Source: Verrucomicrobiales bacterium (GTDB taxonomy: Bacteria; Verrucomicrobiota; Verrucomicrobiia; Limisphaerales; JAFMIX01). Taken from it: a stretch of DNA of 10,998 nucleotides. How positions within the stretch are numbered: the first letter of the stretch is position 1; each line of letters starts with the position of its first letter. Below the pieces are notes generated by a model. The model searched no databases and was not told the origin of the DNA. It worked only from the letters and a program-made list of their open reading frames with translations. The DNA is taken from the NCBI GenBank assembly GCA_017853785.1, contig JAFMIX010000054.1:1-10998 (forward strand), read 5' to 3'. Shown one piece after another: positions 6,877 to 10,998 of this stretch. A program made the position numbers and the translations under genes.

Positions 6877-7677
6877 TTAGAACCGGATCATTTCCCGGCG
6901 CCGGTTGGTAAACCGGCAGCATTCACGGTAGCCCACCGAGCGCACCAAAGCCATCGCCTCGGCGAAGTTCAGCCCCACCTCGCCGGGCGCGTGCGCGTCC
7001 GAACCGAACGCGATGGGCACGCCGCGCGCGAACGCCAGCGCCAACATCTCTCGGCTGGGGTAGATCTCCTTGCAATCCTTCCGTAAGCCGGCGGTGTTCA
7101 CGTCCAGCGCGCAGTTCGCCCGCTTGGCCGCGTCCAGAAACTTTTCGTAAAGTGGCGTGCAGTTTTGCGTCGGGCGATGGCCGAACTTTTTCGGCAGGTC
7201 CGCATGCCCGATGATTTCAAACAAGCCCGACTCCGCCGCCAACGTCAGCCGCTCGAAATACGCCGTCCACACCTCAAAGGGATCGCGGCTCTTCCACTGC
7301 GAGAGCTTGGCGGGATTATCAATGTCCCAAGAGTCCGAGACGTAATGCACCGAACCGATGAAATAATCCCACGGATGCCGCGCCGCGAGTTCGCGGATCC
7401 ACTCCTCCTGCCCCGGCAGAAAGTCCACCTCCAGCGCGAGGCGGATGGCAAGCTGCGGAAACTCCTGCTGCGCGCAACAAACTTTGGCGACATATTCATC
7501 GAGCTGGTCGTTGCGCATGCGCCAGTTGTCGAAATCGTCGCGACGCATCGGCGAATGGTCGGAGAAGCCGATCTCCGTGAAGCCCAGCTCCACGGCACGG
7601 CGGGCGTAATCCACCGGTTCGCCCTCCGCGTGGCGGCAGAGCGGCGTGTGCATATGGTAATCCGGTGGCAACGGCAT
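6877..7677 (-). CDS. PHP-domain phosphatase, histidinol-phosphatase (HisJ/HisK) type
   Basis: The 266-residue product is a complete PHP-domain metal-dependent phosphoesterase of the type that removes phosphate from histidinol phosphate in histidine synthesis. The metal-site residues are all present: HMHTPLCRH (His8, His10, His16), FSDH (Asp40, His41), Glu83 in LALEVDF, His111 in GSVHYV, His158 in IIGHAD, and Asp227 and His229 in FGSDAHAPGEVG. Its length is typical for this family. The preferred start at 7677 (MPLPPDYHMHT) puts the first metal motif close to the N-terminus, as in relatives; an in-frame ATG at 7722 would add 15 residues with no domain content. Neither start has a convincing Shine-Dalgarno site. 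No other his gene is nearby, so histidinol phosphate is likely but not proven as substrate. The gene is convergent with the rhamnosidase gene, ending 9 bases from it. Confidence 0.87.
   Translation of the reverse strand: MPLPPDYHMHTPLCRHAEGEPVDYARRAVELGFTEIGFSDHSPMRRDDFDNWRMRNDQLDEYVAKVCCAQQEFPQLAIRLALEVDFLPGQEEWIRELAARHPWDYFIGSVHYVSDSWDIDNPAKLSQWKSRDPFEVWTAYFERLTLAAESGLFEIIGHADLPKKFGHRPTQNCTPLYEKFLDAAKRANCALDVNTAGLRKDCKEIYPSREMLALAFARGVPIAFGSDAHAPGEVGLNFAEAMALVRSVGYRECCRFTNRRREMIRF
6900..6917. other. Perfect 7-bp hairpin downstream of the rhamnosidase stop
   Basis: GCCGGTT (6900-6906) and AACCGGC (6911-6917) pair around a GGTA loop. The structure lies inside the 3' coding end of the PHP gene and 33 bases beyond the rhamnosidase stop. 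No T-run follows on either strand, so it is at best a weak transcription end for the rhamnosidase message and may be chance. Confidence 0.25.
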
Positions 7678-7721
7678 TAGCCCAGTCTCAGGCTTCAGCC
7701 TTTTGGTTTCAAGGTTGAACA

Positions 7722-7750
7722 TTGACAGGCTTTGACAGGTTTTCTAGGTT
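7722..7750 (+). promoter_or_regulatory. Possible purA promoter with a tandem TTGACAGG repeat
   Basis: TTGACA at 7722-7727 is a perfect -35 hexamer. Seventeen bases downstream, TAGGTT (7745-7750) matches the -10 consensus at three of six positions. The octamer TTGACAGG occurs twice, at 7722-7729 and 7732-7739, exactly ten bases apart, so the copies lie on the same face of the helix. This could be a regulator site overlapping the promoter. The -10 is weak, so confidence is limited. Confidence 0.35.
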
Positions 7751-7755
7751 CACCC

Positions 7756-7777
7756 GGCAAAGCCCGCGTGCTTTGCC
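7756..7777 (+). promoter_or_regulatory. Leader hairpin 1 upstream of purA
   Basis: GGCAAAGC (7756-7763) and GCTTTGCC (7770-7777) form a perfect 8-bp stem with a six-base loop. Its last two bases are shared with the left arm of the terminator-like hairpin that follows, so the two stems compete at their junction. Flanking GTTCA (7748-7752) and TGAAC (7783-7787) are also complementary and could enclose this hairpin while breaking the next one. Confidence 0.4.
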
Positions 7778-7801
7778 CCGAATGAACATTCGGGGATTTT
7801 T
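7776..7801 (+). terminator. Rho-independent-type terminator hairpin just upstream of purA
   Basis: CCCCGAATG (7776-7784) pairs perfectly over nine bases with CATTCGGGG (7787-7795), and five Ts follow (7797-7801) on the plus strand only. The drawn AA loop is too tight, so in practice the top pair or two would open. It lies 20 bases before the purA ATG, with no plus-strand gene directly upstream. It may stop antisense read-through from the rhamnosidase gene, or it may be the terminator of an attenuator controlling purA. Confidence 0.6.
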
Positions 7802-7821
7802 ATTGTCGGAAAACTGAACTT

Positions 7822-9090
7822 ATGGCGAATACCATTCTCGTCGGCGCCCAGTGGGGCGACGAAGGCAAAGGCAAAATCATTGACGTGCTCACGGAGTCGG
7901 CGGACGTGGTCGTCCGCACCCAGGGCGGCAACAACGCCGGTCACACCGTCTTCCTCGGCCCGAAGAAATACGTCCTGCACCTGATCCCCTCCGGCATCCT
8001 CCGCAAAGGCAAGCGTTGCATCATTGGCAACGGCGTGGTCATCGACCCCCTCGGCCTCGTCGCCGAAATCGAGGGCCTCCGCAAGCAGGGCGTCAAATGC
8101 GCCGGCCAGATGTTCGTCAGCGAGACCGCGCACATCGTCATGCCCTACCATCGCGAACTCGACGCCCAGCGCGAAGTGCTCAAGGGCAAGAACAAGATCG
8201 GCACCACCAAGCGCGGCATCGGTCCGTGCTACGGCGACAAGGCCGCGCGTGTCGGCCTGCGGATGATTGATCTCATCAACCCCGCCCGCTTCGAGGAAAA
8301 GCTCGCCGCCCGCATCAAGGAAAATAACGCCACACTCAAGTCGCTCGGCGCGAAGCCGCTTTCGTTCAAGCAAGTCCTCAAAGACTACCGCGCCGCTGGC
8401 GATTATCTGAAGCCGTTCGTCGCCAACACCGTCGTGATGCTGCACGAAGCGATGCAACGCGGTGAAGACATGTTGTTCGAAGGCGCGCAGGGCACCTTCC
8501 TCGACATTGACCACGGCACGTATCCCTTTGTCACCTCGTCCAATACGACGGCGGGCGGCGCGAGCACCGGCTCGGGCGTGGCGCCCAACCGCATGGACCG
8601 CGTCGTTGGCGTGCTCAAGGCCTACACCACGCGCGTCGGCGAAGGACCGTTGCCGACCGAGAACGCGGAAATCTCCGACCTGCTGCACGGCATGGGCCGC
8701 GAGTTCGGAGCGACGACCGGTCGCGCGCGCCGCTGCGGCTGGTTTGATTCCATAGCGACGCGCCACGCCACGATGGTCAACGGGATTGACGACCTCGCCG
8801 TGACGAATGTGGACGGCCTCGACACCGTGGCGACCATCAAGGTCTGCATCGGCTACCGGCACGGCAAGAAGCGCTACGATTATTTTCCGAGCGACGCCCA
8901 GGTCTTGGCCGAGTGCGAGCCGATTTACGCCGAATTCGAAGGCTGGCAGACGCCGACCGACAAGTGCAAGACCTGGAAGCAACTTCCCGCGAAGTGTCGC
9001 ACCTATCTGAAAGCCATCGCGGAACTGACCGGCGCGAAACTTAGCATCGTCTCCGTCGGCCCGGCCCGCGAACAAACGATGTTTCTGTGA
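7822..9090 (+). CDS. purA: Adenylosuccinate synthetase
   Basis: The 422-residue enzyme joins IMP and aspartate using GTP, the first committed step from IMP to AMP in the cytoplasm. The N-terminal GTP-binding and catalytic loop QWGDEGKGK (residues 10-18, with the family's catalytic Asp13) and GGNNAGHT with His41 match the numbering of the Escherichia coli enzyme. GTTKRGIGPCYGDKAAR, FEGAQGTFLDIDHGTYPFVTSSNT, GPLPTE, RARRCGWFD and the C-terminal VGPAREQTMFL are further family signatures in the right order. The length is normal. ATG 7822 starts directly at the conserved N-terminus (MANTILVGAQWGDEGKGK); only a poor GGA is found upstream. The stop overlaps the GTG start of uppS by four bases, so the two are probably translated in a coupled way. 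A terminator-like hairpin lies in its leader. Confidence 0.98.
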   Translation: MANTILVGAQWGDEGKGKIIDVLTESADVVVRTQGGNNAGHTVFLGPKKYVLHLIPSGILRKGKRCIIGNGVVIDPLGLVAEIEGLRKQGVKCAGQMFVSETAHIVMPYHRELDAQREVLKGKNKIGTTKRGIGPCYGDKAARVGLRMIDLINPARFEEKLAARIKENNATLKSLGAKPLSFKQVLKDYRAAGDYLKPFVANTVVMLHEAMQRGEDMLFEGAQGTFLDIDHGTYPFVTSSNTTAGGASTGSGVAPNRMDRVVGVLKAYTTRVGEGPLPTENAEISDLLHGMGREFGATTGRARRCGWFDSIATRHATMVNGIDDLAVTNVDGLDTVATIKVCIGYRHGKKRYDYFPSDAQVLAECEPIYAEFEGWQTPTDKCKTWKQLPAKCRTYLKAIAELTGAKLSIVSVGPAREQTMFL

Positions 9091-9821
9091 GCGCCGCGCC
9101 CCATCTTTCGCCCGAAGCCAAGGCCTCGCTGCCGCAGCACGTCGCGGTGATCATGGACGGCAACGGGCGTTGGGCGCGCGAACGCCACCTGCCTCGCATC
9201 GAAGGCCACCGCCGGGGCGCGGAATCCGCCAAGTCCATCATCCGCACCGCCGGCGAAGTGGGCATCAAATATCTCACGCTCTACGCCTTCTCCGTCGAGA
9301 ATTGGAATCGTCCCAAGGATGAAGTGGATGCGTTGATGAAATATCTCATCCACTATCTCAAAACCGAGACGCCCGACCTCAACAAAAACAACGTCCGCCT
9401 CGAAGCCATCGGCCAGATCCACCGCCTGCCGGAGAACGTGCAGGAGCAGCTCAAGAAATCCATCGCCACGCTTGCCAAGAACAATGGCCTCACCCTCGTG
9501 CTCGCTTTGAGCTATGGCGGTCGCACGGAGATCGTGGACTCCGTCCGTGGCATCGCCCGCGAGGTGAAGGCCGGCAAACTCGACCCCGATGCCATCACCG
9601 AAAAAATCTTTTCGCAGCATCTCTACACGAGGAACTATCCCGACCCCGACCTGCTCATCCGCACCAGCGGCGAGATGCGCGTGAGCAATTTCCTCCTCTG
9701 GCAGATCAGCTACGCCGAACTCGTCATTACGGCCACGCTCTGGCCGGACTTCCGTCGCCCGCAATTCTTCGCTGCGCTGGAGGAATATGCCAAGCGCCAC
9801 CGCCGCTTCGGCGGCATCTGA
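9087..9821 (+). CDS. uppS: Isoprenyl transferase (undecaprenyl diphosphate synthase)
   Basis: The 244-residue cis-prenyltransferase condenses isopentenyl diphosphate units onto farnesyl diphosphate to make the C55 lipid carrier for peptidoglycan and other wall polymers. Family motifs are complete and in order: HVAVIMDGNGRWA (18-30, with catalytic Asp24), RIEGHRRG (37-44), LTLYAFSVENWNRP, SYGGRTEIVD, and the C-terminal PDPDLLIRTSGEMRVSNFLLWQISYAEL, which binds diphosphate and magnesium. The start is GTG 9087, which overlaps the TGA of purA (GTGA). There is no internal Shine-Dalgarno site, so ribosome re-initiation after purA is likely. It lies in a row with purA, a DUF2809-like gene and a phosphofructokinase gene. 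Chain length cannot be told from the sequence alone, but this form is normally the C55 enzyme. Confidence 0.97.
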   Translation: MSAAPHLSPEAKASLPQHVAVIMDGNGRWARERHLPRIEGHRRGAESAKSIIRTAGEVGIKYLTLYAFSVENWNRPKDEVDALMKYLIHYLKTETPDLNKNNVRLEAIGQIHRLPENVQEQLKKSIATLAKNNGLTLVLALSYGGRTEIVDSVRGIAREVKAGKLDPDAITEKIFSQHLYTRNYPDPDLLIRTSGEMRVSNFLLWQISYAELVITATLWPDFRRPQFFAALEEYAKRHRRFGGI

Positions 9822-9852
9822 GCGGCGGCGTCCAGACAAGCTCACCCCCCGC

Positions 9853-10242
9853 GTGAAACGCAACCGGCTGCTCTATCTGCTCGCCGGTGCTGTCGGCATA
9901 GCCCTTGGATTGGCCTCGCGGCGTTACGCCCCCGCCCTGCCCCATTGGCTGGTGCTCTATGCCGGCGACACCTTGTGGGCGTTGCTCGTTTATCTCGGCT
10001 GCGGCTGGCTGTTCCCACGCTGGACTGCAGGCAAGGTGTTCTGCTCCGCGCTGCTGTTTTGCTTTGCGATTGAGGTGTGCCAGTTCTGCCACCCGCCATG
10101 GCTGGCCGCGCTCCGCGACAGGCGGATCGGTGGCTTGATTCTCGGATACGGATTTCTCTGGAGCGACCTGTTCTGTTACACGGCCGGCGTGACGCTCGGC
10201 TGGCTGGCGGAAACTTTTGTCTCAAAATCGTCACACAAATAG
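9853..10242 (+). CDS. DUF2809-like small membrane protein
   Basis: The 129-residue protein has about four hydrophobic segments and matches what I recall of the DUF2809 family: a start directly at the first helix (KRNRLLYLLAGAVGIALGLASRRY), then GDTLWALLVYLGCGWLFPRW, a conserved Glu-x-x-Gln (EVCQF, near 75), and the C-terminal GLILGYGFLWSDLFCYTAG. It should lie in the cytoplasmic membrane; its function is unknown. I place the start at GTG 9853, immediately before the first basic residues. The alternative ATG 9787 lies inside uppS and has GGAGG only three bases upstream; it would add a 22-residue low-complexity tail (ASAASERRRPDK) unlike the family. The gene is on the same strand as uppS, 31 bases after it. 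Confidence 0.78.
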   Translation: MKRNRLLYLLAGAVGIALGLASRRYAPALPHWLVLYAGDTLWALLVYLGCGWLFPRWTAGKVFCSALLFCFAIEVCQFCHPPWLAALRDRRIGGLILGYGFLWSDLFCYTAGVTLGWLAETFVSKSSHK

Positions 10243-10244
10243 CG

Positions 10245-10273
10245 TTGACGTTGCGCCGCACAGGGCAAAGATT
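10245..10273 (+). promoter_or_regulatory. Possible promoter before the phosphofructokinase gene
   Basis: TTGACG (10245-10250) matches the -35 consensus at five of six bases; 17 bases later AAGATT (10268-10273) matches the -10 at three of six. A transcript from it would begin near the GTG at 10279, giving a leaderless or nearly leaderless message. Weak evidence; the gene could equally be read from the upstream purA-uppS transcript. Confidence 0.22.
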
Positions 10274-10278
10274 GCCGC

Positions 10279-10998
10279 GTGAAACGCACCCCACGCATCG
10301 GCATCATCACCGCCGGAGGCGATAGCCCCGGACTCAACGCCGCCATCCGCGCCGTCGGGAAGGCGGCCTTCAGTTGCGGCATGGAAATCGTCGGATTTCG
10401 CGATGGCTTCCGCGGCCTCGCCGAAAATCTCCGCTACCCGCTCGATAAACCCACGCTCGCCGGCATCCTCACCGTAGGCGGCACGATTCTCGGCACGGGT
10501 CGCGACAAGCCGCACCGGATGAAGATCAACGGCAAGGAGCGCGACATGACCGACGTCATTGTCCGCAACTACGAGCAAAACAAACTCACCGCGCTTGTCT
10601 GCATCGGCGGCGGGGGCACGCACAAGAACGCCCTCCGCCTCGTCGAAAAAGGCCTCAACATCATCACGCTCCCCAAGACGATCGACAACGACGTCGCGCT
10701 CACCGATGCCACCATCGGCTTTGACACCGCGCTCGGCATCGCGACTTCGGCGATCGACCGGCTGCACAGCACCGCGCACAGCCACCACCGCATCGTCGTG
10801 GCAGAAATCATGGGCCACCGCGCCGGTTGGTTGACGCTTGGTTCGGGTATCGCCGGCGGGGCGGACGTGATTTTGATCCCCGAAATTCCTTACGATATCA
10901 GCAAGATCGCCGCCGCCATCCGCCGTCGCAGCCAGGGCGGCATGAACTTCAGCATCGTCGCCGTCGCTGAGGGAGCGATGGATGTAAAGAACGCCACC
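10279..10998 (+). CDS. pfkA: 6-phosphofructokinase, PFK group with Lys in PKTIDND (3' partial)
   Basis: The first 240 residues are present; the window ends exactly on a codon boundary. The enzyme phosphorylates fructose 6-phosphate at C1, the committed step of glycolysis. Visible motifs are GGDSPGLN (13-20, phosphoryl-donor loop), ILGTGR (70-75), GGGGTHKNA (110-118), PKTIDND (132-138, with Asp136 as the catalytic base), IDRLHSTAHSHHR and MGHRAGWL (178-185, sugar-phosphate site). Relative to E. coli PfkA, Lys133 replaces Gly124, a change linked to pyrophosphate or mixed-donor enzymes, while Gly113 matches the ATP-type Gly104. Gly112 stands where E. coli has the magnesium-binding Asp103. The phosphoryl donor is therefore uncertain. 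GTG 10279 is chosen because it sits eight residues before the donor loop; no clear Shine-Dalgarno site is seen. Confidence 0.93.
   Translation, partial: MKRTPRIGIITAGGDSPGLNAAIRAVGKAAFSCGMEIVGFRDGFRGLAENLRYPLDKPTLAGILTVGGTILGTGRDKPHRMKINGKERDMTDVIVRNYEQNKLTALVCIGGGGTHKNALRLVEKGLNIITLPKTIDNDVALTDATIGFDTALGIATSAIDRLHSTAHSHHRIVVAEIMGHRAGWLTLGSGIAGGADVILIPEIPYDISKIAAAIRRRSQGGMNFSIVAVAEGAMDVKNAT

Noticed and set aside
3871..7677. A polysaccharide utilisation locus around the rhamnosidase
   Set aside because: No SusC/SusD-like genes, transporter, sulfatase, regulator or second glycosidase is present; neighbours are a zinc-ribbon protein and a PHP phosphatase.
7750..9075. A 441-codon open frame on the minus strand opposite purA
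   Set aside because: It is a shadow of the highly conserved purA coding sequence, with biased composition and no domain signature.
10231..10818. A 195-codon minus-strand frame opposite the phosphofructokinase gene
   Set aside because: The plus strand carries unmistakable phosphofructokinase motifs; this is a shadow frame.

Overview
This is a GC-rich bacterial window of mostly housekeeping and carbohydrate-related genes. It has ten coding regions, two of them cut by the window edges. I see no rRNA, tRNA, CRISPR array, insertion sequence, phage gene or transposase. The style suggests a member of the PVC group, perhaps Verrucomicrobiota: Shine-Dalgarno sites are patchy, GTG starts are frequent, there is a large secreted alpha-L-rhamnosidase, and there are TPR/coiled-coil membrane proteins of no named family. 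That placement is inference; no marker gene here settles it.

Left part (1-3866). The window opens inside a membrane-anchored coiled-coil protein of unknown function. Next comes a signal-anchored amidohydrolase-family protein, which runs tail to tail, with a short overlap, into a minus-strand TPR membrane protein. A plus-strand GNAT acetyltransferase and a tiny zinc-ribbon protein with one C-terminal membrane segment follow. Between these last two is a short AT-richer spacer full of inverted repeats.

Middle (3928-7722). A 979-residue secreted GH78 alpha-L-rhamnosidase occupies almost 3 kb. It ends 9 bases from the end of a convergent minus-strand PHP-domain phosphatase resembling histidinol phosphatase. 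No transporter, regulator or other glycosidase flanks the rhamnosidase, so it does not look like part of a polysaccharide utilisation locus within this window.

Right part (7723-10998). A compact leader with two hairpins, the second followed by a T-run, precedes purA (adenylosuccinate synthetase). purA overlaps uppS (undecaprenyl diphosphate synthase) by four bases. A small DUF2809-like membrane protein and then a phosphofructokinase, truncated by the window end, follow on the same strand. The phosphofructokinase has an unusual donor-site motif.

This looks like an ordinary chromosomal region. I found no convincing new multi-gene system. The items most worth checking are the purA leader (possible attenuator, or simply an insulating terminator), the phosphofructokinase donor-site residues, the low-complexity insert in the rhamnosidase, and the repeat-rich spacer at 3529-3605.
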